The position numbers and the translations under genes were made by a program. Below are positions 44,544 to 53,780 of a stretch of DNA of 64,000 nucleotides, in pieces (within the stretch, counting starts at the first letter, position 1; each line of letters opens with the position of its first letter). Below the pieces are notes generated by a model that worked only from the letters and a program-made list of their open reading frames with translations, was not told the DNA's origin and made no database searches. The DNA comes from Tropicimonas sp033101155. GTDB lineage: Bacteria; Pseudomonadota; Alphaproteobacteria; Rhodobacterales; Rhodobacteraceae. Location of the stretch: contig NZ_JAWMPX010000007.1 in NCBI RefSeq assembly GCF_033101155.1, positions 1-64,000 of the forward strand, in the 5' to 3' direction.

Positions 44544-45351
44544 GAACCCGACAGAGCGAACACTGCAAGTTCTGGAGTACATCATGGCCGCAGGGCCGGA
44601 ACCGGTGAAGCAAACCGACATCGCGCGACACTGTGGTTTGTCGCCGTCGACGCTGAACCGGATCGTCAAGTCTCTGTCGGATTGGGGCTACTTGTTCCGC
44701 ACAAGCGAGAAATACTGCGTTCGCAACTTCCGGCTGGAACGGAACGTGCCGATGTCGCAGACCTACTTGGCCAAGCTCGACAGCACGATGAAAGACATGT
44801 CCGAGCGGCTTGGCGTTTCGGCGGAAGTGATTGTGGTCGCTGGCCATGAACTCCTGTGGCACTCAAAGACAGGCTATCCGGATCCAAACGTGGTGATCCG
44901 CGCAAGCGTTGGGTTCCGCCGCTCGCTCTATGAACTGGATGTTCTGTCTCAGTTGTACCTGAGCCGGCTGACCTGGGACGATGTGCAGGCCAGTTTCTAT
45001 ACTGACGGTTTTTTTGAAACCCTGAGAAAGACCGGGCAGGCGACACACTGGCTGCCGGCGCCAGCAGTTCGAGACACTCTGGACGGTATGCGTTCGGAAG
45101 TGTTTGCCGCAGATCCTGAAGGAAACCACGTCGGAATTCGCCGGTGCGCAACGGTCGTTGAGGACCCGAATGGCAAGTTTCTGCATTTGCTGGCCCTGGC
45201 AGAGCCCGATGACCGTCCGAACGACGACATTGAGAAATACAAGGACGCCTTGCTGGCGGCGCGCGCCGAGCTTTCCGAGCTTGGATATGCGGAGAGCAGC
45301 GCCAACCGACTGGCACCCAAGCACCACGCCTTGCCGCTTCGAGGAGGATAA
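44542..45351 (+). CDS. IclR family transcriptional regulator
   Basis: 269 residues. The N-terminal winged helix is clear: RTLQVLEYIMAAGPEPVKQTDIARHCGLSPSTLNRIVKSL (residues about 6-45, here in two parts). The C-terminal effector-binding domain (about 75-250) includes AEVIVVAGHELLWHSKTGY and GNHVGIRRCATVVEDPNGKFLHL. IclR regulators sense small carboxylic or aromatic ligands. It precedes the tctBAC genes on the same strand and is divergent to the anSME gene, so it probably regulates the whole sulfatase cluster. The start at 44542 is within a palindrome and has only a weak ribosome-binding site. Confidence 0.88.
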   Translation: MNPTERTLQVLEYIMAAGPEPVKQTDIARHCGLSPSTLNRIVKSLSDWGYLFRTSEKYCVRNFRLERNVPMSQTYLAKLDSTMKDMSERLGVSAEVIVVAGHELLWHSKTGYPDPNVVIRASVGFRRSLYELDVLSQLYLSRLTWDDVQASFYTDGFFETLRKTGQATHWLPAPAVRDTLDGMRSEVFAADPEGNHVGIRRCATVVEDPNGKFLHLLALAEPDDRPNDDIEKYKDALLAARAELSELGYAESSANRLAPKHHALPLRGG

Positions 45352-45385
45352 CGGAAGCGGCGGTCGGCACAATCTGGGAGGAACT

Positions 45386-45430
45386 ATGACACATCTGAGA
45401 ACAACAGACCTCGTGCAGGCAGGTGATTGA
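45386..45430 (+). CDS. 14-residue leader ORF coupled to tctB
   Basis: MTHLRTTDLVQAGD is encoded directly behind GGGAGGAACT, the best ribosome-binding site in this stretch. Its TGA is immediately followed by the tctB ATG (TGAATG), which itself has only weak Shine-Dalgarno sequence. Translational coupling is likely, and tctB may depend on it. It may also be a remnant of an upstream gene. Confidence 0.4.
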   Translation: MTHLRTTDLVQAGD

Positions 45431-45898
45431 ATGACCTGGCGAAGCCTCAACAGCATAATGTCTGTTATCCTGATAATAGGCGGATTGTGCTACGCTCTGA
45501 ACCTGAACTATAGCGCGTCGCAGGCGATATTCTTTTCCTCTGGGGGTGTTGGGCCAACTTACTTTCCCAATATCCTTACGGCTCTGCTCATATTGTTGTC
45601 TCTGGCTACCCTGTACAGGAATTTTCGGGACCTGCGGCCGGAAAACACCGAAAAGATAACCACACATAATTTCTGGTATATCATCGCGACGCTCGCCCTT
45701 GTTGTTGCCTTCATCGCAAGTTGGCAACTGCTTGGCTACTTCTACCTGAACGTATTCGTATTTCTGGCCGTCCTGCTGACGATCTTCAGAATGGAATTCG
45801 GTATCGGAAATAGTCTCGGTGTCGCTGTAGTAACTTCAGCTCTAACGACTGGATTTCTCTACGCTCTGTTCGGAAAAATTCTGACTATTTCCTTCTAG
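45431..45898 (+). CDS. tctB: Tripartite tricarboxylate transporter small membrane subunit TctB
   Basis: 155 residues with four membrane helices, the TctB size. GVGPTYFPNILTALLILLSLATL near residue 37 is the family's P-x-x-x-P region. TctB works with TctA and the periplasmic TctC in sodium- or proton-coupled uptake of carboxylates. The base composition is noticeably more A+T-rich than its neighbours outside this cluster. It starts directly after a leader ORF and is 13 bases from tctA. Confidence 0.88.
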   Translation: MTWRSLNSIMSVILIIGGLCYALNLNYSASQAIFFSSGGVGPTYFPNILTALLILLSLATLYRNFRDLRPENTEKITTHNFWYIIATLALVVAFIASWQLLGYFYLNVFVFLAVLLTIFRMEFGIGNSLGVAVVTSALTTGFLYALFGKILTISF

Positions 45899-45911
45899 AG
45901 GTGGGAAGAAA

Positions 45912-47435
45912 ATGGAAACACTTGGCTACGACCTTCTGAATCTTTTCACCGTCACCAACATGCTGTGTATCCTGCTGGGCACCCTGGTGGGGATGGTTTT
46001 CGGTGCCTTGCCGGGCCTCGGCACTGTCATCGCGGTTGCCCTCTTGCTGCCAGTGACATTCACACTTCCGCCTCTTGCCGGAATTCTGATGCTCCTCGCG
46101 ACATATCAGGCCGGCGAGTATGGCGGGTCCATCTCAGCCATTCTTCTTGGCGTGCCGGGAACCCCTCAGGCCGCCGCAACCGTCATCGACGGACATGCAA
46201 TGGCAATGAACGACTCCCCGGGAAAGGCGCTGAGCTATTCCCTGCTGTCGTCGAGCATTGGTGGCCTTTTCGGTGGAATGGTTCTCATCTTTATTTCCGT
46301 TCCCTTGGCCAAGTTTGCGTTGAATTTCGGCAGTCCCGAATACTTCCTGCTGGGCATTATCGGACTGATGGCGGTCGGACTGTTGAGCGGAACAGACAAG
46401 ATCAAAAGCTTGATCTCTGTCGTCCTCGGGTTGATGGCCGGAACGGTGGGGGTCGATACACTGACCGGTGTAAACCGTGCGACGTTCAATCAACCGGAAC
46501 TGATGGACGGCGTAAACCTTGTCGCCTTCCTGGTTGGAATGTTCGCGATATCTGAACTTTTCTTGATGATCAGCAAGGGGCTGAACATCAGATACGTTGC
46601 TGACTACAGCAAGTTGAAGACCGGCCTTTCGTTCGGAGAGGTGAAGAAGATTATCAAGCCCACAACGGTTGGATCGGTCATTGGCGCCGGAACCGGCATC
46701 TTGCCAGGAATTGGTGGTGGTGCGTCCTGTTGGTTTGCCTACGCGGCCGTGAGCAAAATGTCCAAGACTCCGGAAGCTTTTGGCAAGGGGAGCCCGGAAG
46801 GTATTGTTGCGCCAGAGTCGTCAAACAACGCATCGGCGGGTGGCGCGTTGGTTCCATTCCTGGCCCTCGGCATTCCAGGTTCGGCAGCGATTGCAATCAT
46901 TATGGGTGCATTCATCATGCACGGAATCCAGCCCGGGCCAAATGTGTTCACAGCCGAGAGAGACCTTGTTTACGGGATCTTCTACGGATTTATCGTGACG
47001 ACAATGGCGATGTATCTGATTGGACGCCTGTTGACGCCGGTATTCGCGCGGGTTCTCGTTGTACCGAACTCATTCTTGATTTCCATTGTGATGGTTCTCT
47101 GTCTCATTGGTATATACGCGTCAAAAAGCGCGTTCTTCGATCTGTGGCTGGCACTTGGAATTGGTGTGACATTCTACTTCCTGAAACGGTTAAACTACTC
47201 GGTGTCCTCCGTGATTATTGCCTACGTCCTTGCGCCGATAATTGAAGAGAACTTCAGACGATCGCTGACCCTTTCGAACGGGAATTATAACGTCTTCTTT
47301 TCCAGCGTGTATTCCATCGCCTTGGTCCTCATGATCGTGGGTGCTATCTCGGCCAGCATTTACGGAGATTACAGGAGGCGGAAGAACCGCGAAGTCTCTG
47401 AAAATGTGGATGAGAGCGTGGATGCAGCAAGATGA
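45912..47435 (+). CDS. tctA: Tripartite tricarboxylate transporter large membrane subunit TctA
   Basis: 507 residues, about twelve membrane helices. The two internal repeats are marked by GMVFGALPGLGTVIAVALLLPVTF (near 23-46) and GTGILPGIGGGASCWFAY (near 257-274). TctA is the transmembrane channel of the TTT family. AGAGGTGGGAAG precedes the start. Its composition is A+T-richer than most of the window. Substrate specificity is set mainly by TctC. Confidence 0.94.
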   Translation: METLGYDLLNLFTVTNMLCILLGTLVGMVFGALPGLGTVIAVALLLPVTFTLPPLAGILMLLATYQAGEYGGSISAILLGVPGTPQAAATVIDGHAMAMNDSPGKALSYSLLSSSIGGLFGGMVLIFISVPLAKFALNFGSPEYFLLGIIGLMAVGLLSGTDKIKSLISVVLGLMAGTVGVDTLTGVNRATFNQPELMDGVNLVAFLVGMFAISELFLMISKGLNIRYVADYSKLKTGLSFGEVKKIIKPTTVGSVIGAGTGILPGIGGGASCWFAYAAVSKMSKTPEAFGKGSPEGIVAPESSNNASAGGALVPFLALGIPGSAAIAIIMGAFIMHGIQPGPNVFTAERDLVYGIFYGFIVTTMAMYLIGRLLTPVFARVLVVPNSFLISIVMVLCLIGIYASKSAFFDLWLALGIGVTFYFLKRLNYSVSSVIIAYVLAPIIEENFRRSLTLSNGNYNVFFSSVYSIALVLMIVGAISASIYGDYRRRKNREVSENVDESVDAAR

Positions 47436-47572
47436 AACGGTGAAGGAGGAGCCGCAAAGTAGCCGGTACGTGTTTGGCTGCTTTTAAATCGACCATGGAT
47501 GCATGCCCGGCCTCCCAAGTAGCGATGAATTGGGCGTGCGATGGTGACAAATCTCAAAGGGAGATCAACCTA

Positions 47573-48556
47573 ATGCTAACGTTTTTGACAAAAACCGCCG
47601 TGGCAAGTCTGGCACTTGCTTCAATCGTTGCGGGGACCAATCCATCGATGGCAACGGCCGAGGGGTATCCGGAAAAGCCAATCACCTGGATCGTGCCTGA
47701 TGGGGCCGGCGGCGGTCTGGATTCCATCGTGCGGACCATCTATCCGTATGTGGCAAAAAATCTTCCGAACGACGCGACCTTCGTGTTGAAGAACCTCCCG
47801 GGGGCGACGCAAACAATCGCCGTGTCCGCCGTATTTAACGCAGAGCCGGACGGTTACACGATCGGTCAGGCGTCGGTTGCGCCGCTGACGATCATGCCCC
47901 ATCTCGGCAAGACCAGCTATGCGGGATACGAGGATTTCGAACTGATCGCGAACGTGTTCGATGCCGCCCATTACATCGTTGTCCCCGGCGACTCTTCTTT
48001 CGCATCGCTCGACGACCTCCTGGCGCATGCCAAGGAGAACCCTGGCAAGGTGCGGGTCGGCGTCGATGGGGTTTTCAACGTCCAACACCTGCCGCTGTTG
48101 AACCTGGAACTCTCCGCAGAAGTTGATCTGAACGAAATTACCTACAAGAGCAGCGCCGAAAGCAAAAAGGCCCTGCTTGGTGGGGAAATCGAAGCGGCCA
48201 TCATGCCGTCTCACATCATCATTTCCGAGTTTGAAGCCGGTACGCTCAAGCCGATCGTCGATGTGATGGAAGTGAAGCCGGACTACTTCGCCGACATCCC
48301 GTCGTTGAAGGACCTTGGCTATACGCCGAGCCAGCTCTTCGTGGGCGTCATCGCGCCGAAGGGAACGCCCCAGGAAATCCTGGATATCCTGTCCACCGCT
48401 GTCGATGCTGCTCTGCAGGAACCCGAGCTGATCGAAGCTCTGGCCAAACGGAAGATCATGATCAACTACAATGACTCCGAAGCCTATCTGGCCCGGATGC
48501 AGGAACTCGACGTCGTGAACAAAGGGGTCCTGAAGGATCTCGGCGTGCTGAAGTAG
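47573..48556 (+). CDS. tctC: Tripartite tricarboxylate transporter substrate-binding protein TctC (Bug family)
   Basis: 327 residues. A signal peptide ends at ATAEG near residue 30. The Bug fold is clear: YPEKPITWIVPDGAGGGLDSIVRTIYP, then LKNLPGATQTIAV and the C-terminal GTPQEILDILSTAVDAALQEPEL. Bug proteins bind one carboxylated ligand. Asp/Glu-rich and GVDGVFNVQHLPLLNLEL positions near residue 160 replace the common GxGSxxH motif, so the ligand may be unusual, such as an organic sulfate. The start at 47573 is preceded by AAAGGGAG; a frame 33 codons longer is not likely. It is upstream of two sulfatase genes. Confidence 0.92.
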   Translation: MLTFLTKTAVASLALASIVAGTNPSMATAEGYPEKPITWIVPDGAGGGLDSIVRTIYPYVAKNLPNDATFVLKNLPGATQTIAVSAVFNAEPDGYTIGQASVAPLTIMPHLGKTSYAGYEDFELIANVFDAAHYIVVPGDSSFASLDDLLAHAKENPGKVRVGVDGVFNVQHLPLLNLELSAEVDLNEITYKSSAESKKALLGGEIEAAIMPSHIIISEFEAGTLKPIVDVMEVKPDYFADIPSLKDLGYTPSQLFVGVIAPKGTPQEILDILSTAVDAALQEPELIEALAKRKIMINYNDSEAYLARMQELDVVNKGVLKDLGVLK

Positions 48557-48734
48557 GTGCGAAACAGATCATTGGTCCGGTCTTGATAGGTCAAACGGCC
48601 GGAGAGATCAGGCCGGGCCAATGAAACAACCACGACAACACGGAATGGCCCGGGGAATATCGCCCCCCTTGGCCCTCTGGAACCGAAGACACTTTTGGCT
48701 GATCCCAAGAGACGACTTTGAGGGTATCGAACTC

Positions 48735-50156
48735 ATGAGAGACCAGAACAAACCCAATATCTTGTGGATTTGCACCGACCAGCAACGCTTTGATACGCTT
48801 CGGAGCAACGGCAACGAGTATATCGATACGCCAAACCTGGACGGGCTGCTCGAGACGGGTGTCTCCTTTGATCGAACCTATTGTCAGGCCCCGGTCTGCA
48901 CTCCGAGCAGGGCCAGTTTTCTGACCGGACGCTATCCTCGCACGACGGGCACGACCCGCAACGGCAACGACTACTTCCCGGACGACGAGATCCTCGTCCC
49001 GCATATCCTGTCCCAGCATGGCTACACATGCGGGTTGATCGGGAAACTGCATCTTTCAGCGGCGGATGGACGGACGGAAGTCCTCCCCAAACATCATGGC
49101 TATGACATGGTCAAATGGAGCCACGGGCCTCGGGATGGGTGGGGCGACGACAATGCCTATCAGGTCTGGCTGAAATCGCAGGGCAAGTCCTGGGACAAGG
49201 ATTACCACGGCGAGGAAGGCGGCATCGAGTCCAGGTACCACCAGACGACCTGGTGTGCGAATGAAGCCATCGACTTCATGGAAACCAATGCGGACAGGCC
49301 GTGGTTGCTCAGCATCAACATCTTCGATCCGCATCACCCCTTTGACCCGCCGAAGGAGTACAAGGAGAAGTACCCCGCCAAAGACATGCCCCTGCCCAAA
49401 TGGAGGGACGGCGAGCTAGACACCAAGCCGCTTGTCCAGACGGACGATTACGAGAATGGCGGGCAAAGCGGTCTGGGTCCGAGCTGCAAGAAGCTCAATG
49501 ACCTCGAAATCAGGGAATATGTCTCCGACTACTATGCGATGGTCGACCAAATCGACAAACAGGTCGGACGGATCATCGACTACCTCGACCAAAGCGGGCT
49601 GCGTGACAACACGATCGTCATCTTCCACAGCGACCACGGCGAAATGCTTGGAGATCACGGGCAGATCCTGAAGGGCGGGCATTTCTATGAGGAACTGGTG
49701 CATGTTCCCTTGATCTTCTCCTGCCCGGCGCGCCTGAAGGAAAAGCTTCGCAGCCAGGCTCTGGTTGAACTGGTTGATCTTGCGCCGACAATCCTTGGTC
49801 TTGCCGGCATCGACATTCCGGATCGGATGCAGGGAAGCAGCCTGGTCGGGATCCTGGAGGGCAAGGCCAAACCGGACATGCACAAGAGTTCGGTCTATTG
49901 CGAGTATTACAACTCCCTGCCGGCCTCCCACAAAGGGGTCTTCGCGACCATGTATTTTGACGGGCGCTACAAGTTGACCGTCTTCCATGGGCAGGAAATC
50001 GGAGAATTGTACGATCTCGAAACGGATCCGAACGAGTTCGACAACAAATGGGCCAACCCGGAGTACCAGTCGATCAAATGCGACCTGATTCTCGCGAATT
50101 TCGCGCAGAGCGTTGCGACCGTGGATCCGGTGCCGGCAATCGTCGGCAATTTCTAG
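48735..50156 (+). CDS. Sulfatase (formylglycine, Cys type), first copy
   Basis: 473 residues. The activation motif is Cys55 in VCTPSRASFLTGRYP (C-x-P-S-R), to be turned into formylglycine. Likely metal ligands are Asp15-Gln16 (CTDQQRF) and Asp300-His301 (FHSDHGEMLGDHG). The Asp-Gln pair instead of the Asp-Asp of arylsulfatases occurs in choline sulfatases and phosphonate monoester hydrolases. There is no clear signal peptide from MRDQNKPN, so it is probably cytoplasmic. The start is 1 of several; one 38 codons upstream is less likely. The gene follows tctC by 178 bases. The substrate is unknown. Confidence 0.9.
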   Translation: MRDQNKPNILWICTDQQRFDTLRSNGNEYIDTPNLDGLLETGVSFDRTYCQAPVCTPSRASFLTGRYPRTTGTTRNGNDYFPDDEILVPHILSQHGYTCGLIGKLHLSAADGRTEVLPKHHGYDMVKWSHGPRDGWGDDNAYQVWLKSQGKSWDKDYHGEEGGIESRYHQTTWCANEAIDFMETNADRPWLLSINIFDPHHPFDPPKEYKEKYPAKDMPLPKWRDGELDTKPLVQTDDYENGGQSGLGPSCKKLNDLEIREYVSDYYAMVDQIDKQVGRIIDYLDQSGLRDNTIVIFHSDHGEMLGDHGQILKGGHFYEELVHVPLIFSCPARLKEKLRSQALVELVDLAPTILGLAGIDIPDRMQGSSLVGILEGKAKPDMHKSSVYCEYYNSLPASHKGVFATMYFDGRYKLTVFHGQEIGELYDLETDPNEFDNKWANPEYQSIKCDLILANFAQSVATVDPVPAIVGNF

Positions 50157-50212
50157 TTTCCAACCGTTCCATCGCGCAGCCATGGAGCGGCGCGGTAAGA
50201 GGAAAGCTTACC

Positions 50213-51724
50213 ATGAGCAAAAGACCCAACATCGTCTTCATCATCACCGACCAGCAGCGATACGACACGATTGCCGCTTTGGGCTTCGATCACATGATCA
50301 CGCCCAATCTCGACAAGCTTGCCGACCGCGGCGTGGCTTTCGAGAAGATGTATATCCCCGCGCCGTCCTGTGCGCCTTCCCGTGCTGCACTTTTCACCGG
50401 GACCTACCCGCATACCAACGGCGTGTTTCGCAATGACGAGGAATGGTCCTATTGCTGGGTCAAGGATCTTGCGGAGGCCGGCTATCACACGGTCAATATA
50501 GGCAAGATGCATACATGGCCGGTCGAGGGCGCGTTCGGCTTCCACGAGCGGCATGTCACCGAGAACAAGGATCGCGACCATGACGATCTGCCTTTCTATC
50601 TCGACAACTGGGACAAGGGTTACTTCGTCCGTGGCAAGGAAAAGCCCTCGCGCGTGACGCAACGCCGACGGCAGGGCTACGAGGATCTACTCGGCGCCTG
50701 GGTCTGGGAGGATGAAGCGATCCTGCACCCCGACGTCTTCGTGCCGCAGCTCGCGAAGTGCTGGATCGACCGGTATCCGGGCAATGAGCCCTTTTTCCTG
50801 CAGGTTGGCATTCCGGGGCCGCACCCGCCCTACGACCCCACGCAGGAATATCTCGACAAGTATCAGGGCCGCGATCTGCCCGATCCAATCCCCGCCGACG
50901 ATATCGACGAACAACCCTCCGCCTATCAAAAGCTGCGCCAGCACCATCTGGAGGATGACGCGGACGGGATCGTCCACTTGACGAACCCGACCCCTGAACA
51001 GGCGCGCAGACAGCGCCTGCACTACTACGCCAACGTGTCCATGATCGACGATCAGGTCGGCCAGATCATCGAAGCGCTGGACCGGCGTGGCGTTCTGGAG
51101 GAGACGGTTGTGATCTTCACCTCCGATCACGGCGACAGCCTGACCGATCATGGCCATTCTCAGAAATGGAACATGTACGAGAGCACCGTCCATGTGCCGG
51201 CCATCGTCTCCTGGCCCAGTCGGTTCGATGGCGGGCGCCGCTTGGGCGACCTGGTCAACCTGTTCGATTTCGGGCCGACGATTCTCGAGCTGGCTGGTAT
51301 CGAGGTTCCGGACTGGATGGAGGCGCAGTCCCTCATCCCGCTGATGAATGGCGAGCAGGAGGACCGCCCGCGCGTGTTCTGCGAGCATTCCAACGACGCG
51401 CTGCTCGAAGGAACCCGGATGGTGACGATGGTGCGCGAGGGCGATTTCAAGCTGGTGCATTTCGTGGACAGCGAGGAGGGGCAATTGTTCAACCTCGCAT
51501 CGGACCCGCAAGAGCTTGAAAACCTTTGGCTTGATCCGGGGCATGCCGACACCAGGCGCCGCCTCGTAGACGAGATCCTGCGCTGGCGCACGGAGAGCGG
51601 GATCCGCAGCCAGGGCTATCCTCTCGCCTGCGTGCGCGGAGCGATGTCCATGATGTCGCCCCCGGGACGTCCGGCAAGGGGACAGCATCGGGAGGGATCG
51701 CGCGGCCCGCGCAGCTGGGTCTAA
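50213..51724 (+). CDS. Sulfatase (formylglycine, Cys type), second copy
   Basis: 503 residues. The activation motif is Cys53 in SCAPSRAALFTGTYPH. Metal ligands Asp13-Gln14 (ITDQQRY) and Asp305-His306 (TSDHGDSL) are placed like those of the first copy. GKMHTWPVEGAFGFHE near residue 103 and the overall order resemble choline-sulfatase-like enzymes. There is no signal peptide. It lies 56 bases after the first sulfatase, so both are co-transcribed. The two share modest similarity and are not recent duplicates; they probably have different substrates. Confidence 0.9.
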   Translation: MSKRPNIVFIITDQQRYDTIAALGFDHMITPNLDKLADRGVAFEKMYIPAPSCAPSRAALFTGTYPHTNGVFRNDEEWSYCWVKDLAEAGYHTVNIGKMHTWPVEGAFGFHERHVTENKDRDHDDLPFYLDNWDKGYFVRGKEKPSRVTQRRRQGYEDLLGAWVWEDEAILHPDVFVPQLAKCWIDRYPGNEPFFLQVGIPGPHPPYDPTQEYLDKYQGRDLPDPIPADDIDEQPSAYQKLRQHHLEDDADGIVHLTNPTPEQARRQRLHYYANVSMIDDQVGQIIEALDRRGVLEETVVIFTSDHGDSLTDHGHSQKWNMYESTVHVPAIVSWPSRFDGGRRLGDLVNLFDFGPTILELAGIEVPDWMEAQSLIPLMNGEQEDRPRVFCEHSNDALLEGTRMVTMVREGDFKLVHFVDSEEGQLFNLASDPQELENLWLDPGHADTRRRLVDEILRWRTESGIRSQGYPLACVRGAMSMMSPPGRPARGQHREGSRGPRSWV

Positions 51725-51974
51725 GGGAACTATCTCCCTATCCGCAGGTCCGTGGTCAGAGAGTGTCTGCGTTTCTCCTGATGCCCGCGCTCCTGCGAAA
51801 AGGCAGAGAATGGCGGCAATCCGTCTCCATGCGAGCCGGTGCGCGGCCATTTTCTGGCGTGACAGGCCCGAACGAGCGCTGACGCAGTCGGCCTGTGACG
51901 CAGGTCTGTTGGCGAACGAACGGCCTTCATGGGTGGGCTCACCCAAATCCCAAGCTTTGCAAGATACCTGATCA

Positions 51975-53780
51975 ATGCCGAACAAACACCAACTGATCGC
52001 GAATTTCAGCCCCCGTCGACCATGGTTCAGCCTGGTCAACCGAGAGACCGTGCGCGCCGACGCCCTCGCCGGGCTGACCAATGCCGCGATTGTCCTGCCG
52101 CAAGGCGTGGCATTTGCCGTCATCGCAGGCCTTCCTCCGGAATACGGGCTCTATACCGCCATGATCACGCCCGTGATCGCCGCGATATGGGGGATGTCGA
52201 TGATCATGGTGTCGGGGCCGACGACAGCGATATCGGCGGTCATGTTCGCGACGCTCGCCGAACTGGCGCCCCCCGGCACGCCCGTCTACATCCAGTTCGC
52301 GCTGACCCTGACGATCATGGCCGGTCTGTTTCAGTTGTTGGCGGGCGTGTTCCGGTTGGGCGGTTTGATCTCGTTCATCTCGCATTCGGTGATGGTCGGC
52401 TTCACAGCGGCCGCCGCGCTCCTGATCGGCGCGTCCCAGCTCGGCGGGGCGCTCGGAATCAGCGTCGAAAGCGGGGGCGGCGTGATCGAGCGCATTGCTC
52501 GGGTCGTCGAGCATTGGGAGGGCTTCCATCCGCTCGCACTGCTTCTGGCCACGTGCTCGCTGGCGACCATCGTGATCACCCAGAAGCTCAGCCGCCAGAT
52601 CCCGGCCTATCTGATGGCGCTGGTTGTCGGGGTGGCGGTCGGGGAAATCGTCGGGGCCCGCGAGGCCGGTATCGAGATGTTCGACAAGCTTCCCTCGCTG
52701 GTTCCCAGTTTTGGCGCGCCCACCGTGGCGTTGACGGATCTGCCGGCGCTCCTTCCGGGCGCGGTCTCCGTCGGCTTCGTGGGGCTTCTCGAAGCGATCA
52801 GCATCGGTCGCGCCTTTGCCATGCGCCGGCGTGAGCGATACGACGCCAACCAGGAGATTATCGGTCAGGGCCTCTCGAACGTGGTCGCAGGGTTCTTTCA
52901 GGCCTATGCCGGCTCCGGATCGTTCACCCGTTCTGCGATGAACGCCGAGTCCGGCGCCAGGACGCCCCTGTCCGCGGTCTTTGCCGCCGCATGGCTGCTC
53001 GCGCTGTTGTTCGTGGTGGCTCCGTTCGTCGACCATATCCCGAAACCGGCAATGGCCGGGATCATCGTTTACGTGGCGTGGCGGCTGATCAGTTTCGGTG
53101 AGATCCGTCACATCGTTCGAAGCAGTCGAAGTGAAACGCTGATCCTGTTTCTGACTTTTCTTGCCGGCATCACCACAGAGCTGGAAAACGCGATCTTCGT
53201 TGGCGTCATCGCCTCTCTTGCAGTGTTCCTGTTCCGCAGTTCGCACCCGCATATCGCGGTGCTTGCGCCGATCGAACGTCACGGGCACCGGCAGTTGCGG
53301 GGCGCATTGTTCCATGATCTGAAGCAGTGCCCGCAAGTGAGCATCCTCAGGCTGGATGGGCCGCTGTTTTTCGGCTCTGTCGATCACGTTGAAAGTGAGT
53401 TCCGCCGATTTGAAGCGCTGTTTCCTGGCCCGCGTTTCAAGATTCTCGTGCTGAAGGGGCTTGGGAAGATCGACCTGTCGGGAGTCGGCCTGTTGGCTGA
53501 TGAAATTGCCAAGGCCCGGAAAGCCGGTGGCGAGTATCACCTTGTCGTTCCATTCAAGGAAACAGTGGATGCGCTGGAGCGAATGAACCTTTTCGAAGAT
53601 CTCGAAAGGGTCAATCTCCACCCCAACAAGAGCGAGGCGATCCAGGCAGCAACAGATCAGTTCGACGACGAAACCTGCCGGCACTGCACGATCCGGGCTT
53701 TCATCGAATGCGGTGGCAAACCGGCTCCGCCGGGTGTTGCGCCGAAGAAGGACGCCCCAAAACGCGAGGGTTCCTGGTGA
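51975..53780 (+). CDS. SulP family anion transporter with STAS domain
   Basis: 601 residues. About 11 membrane helices (residues 25-415) start with RADALAGLTNAAIVLPQGVAFAVIAGLPPEYGLYTAM, the SulP signature. A cytoplasmic STAS domain follows at about 440-555 (LRLDGPLFFGSVDHVE...). The last 40 residues include TCRHC, a pair of cysteines that could bind metal or sense redox state. SulP proteins move sulfate, bicarbonate or other anions. Behind sulfatases it may export or rebalance released sulfate; import is also possible. The start has no strong ribosome-binding site and lies 250 bases after the second sulfatase. Confidence 0.93.
   Translation: MPNKHQLIANFSPRRPWFSLVNRETVRADALAGLTNAAIVLPQGVAFAVIAGLPPEYGLYTAMITPVIAAIWGMSMIMVSGPTTAISAVMFATLAELAPPGTPVYIQFALTLTIMAGLFQLLAGVFRLGGLISFISHSVMVGFTAAAALLIGASQLGGALGISVESGGGVIERIARVVEHWEGFHPLALLLATCSLATIVITQKLSRQIPAYLMALVVGVAVGEIVGAREAGIEMFDKLPSLVPSFGAPTVALTDLPALLPGAVSVGFVGLLEAISIGRAFAMRRRERYDANQEIIGQGLSNVVAGFFQAYAGSGSFTRSAMNAESGARTPLSAVFAAAWLLALLFVVAPFVDHIPKPAMAGIIVYVAWRLISFGEIRHIVRSSRSETLILFLTFLAGITTELENAIFVGVIASLAVFLFRSSHPHIAVLAPIERHGHRQLRGALFHDLKQCPQVSILRLDGPLFFGSVDHVESEFRRFEALFPGPRFKILVLKGLGKIDLSGVGLLADEIAKARKAGGEYHLVVPFKETVDALERMNLFEDLERVNLHPNKSEAIQAATDQFDDETCRHCTIRAFIECGGKPAPPGVAPKKDAPKREGSW

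Noticed and set aside
42839..53780. Transposase, integrase or att site at the edges of the sulfatase cluster
   Set aside because: Looked for and not seen; horizontal origin therefore rests only on base composition.
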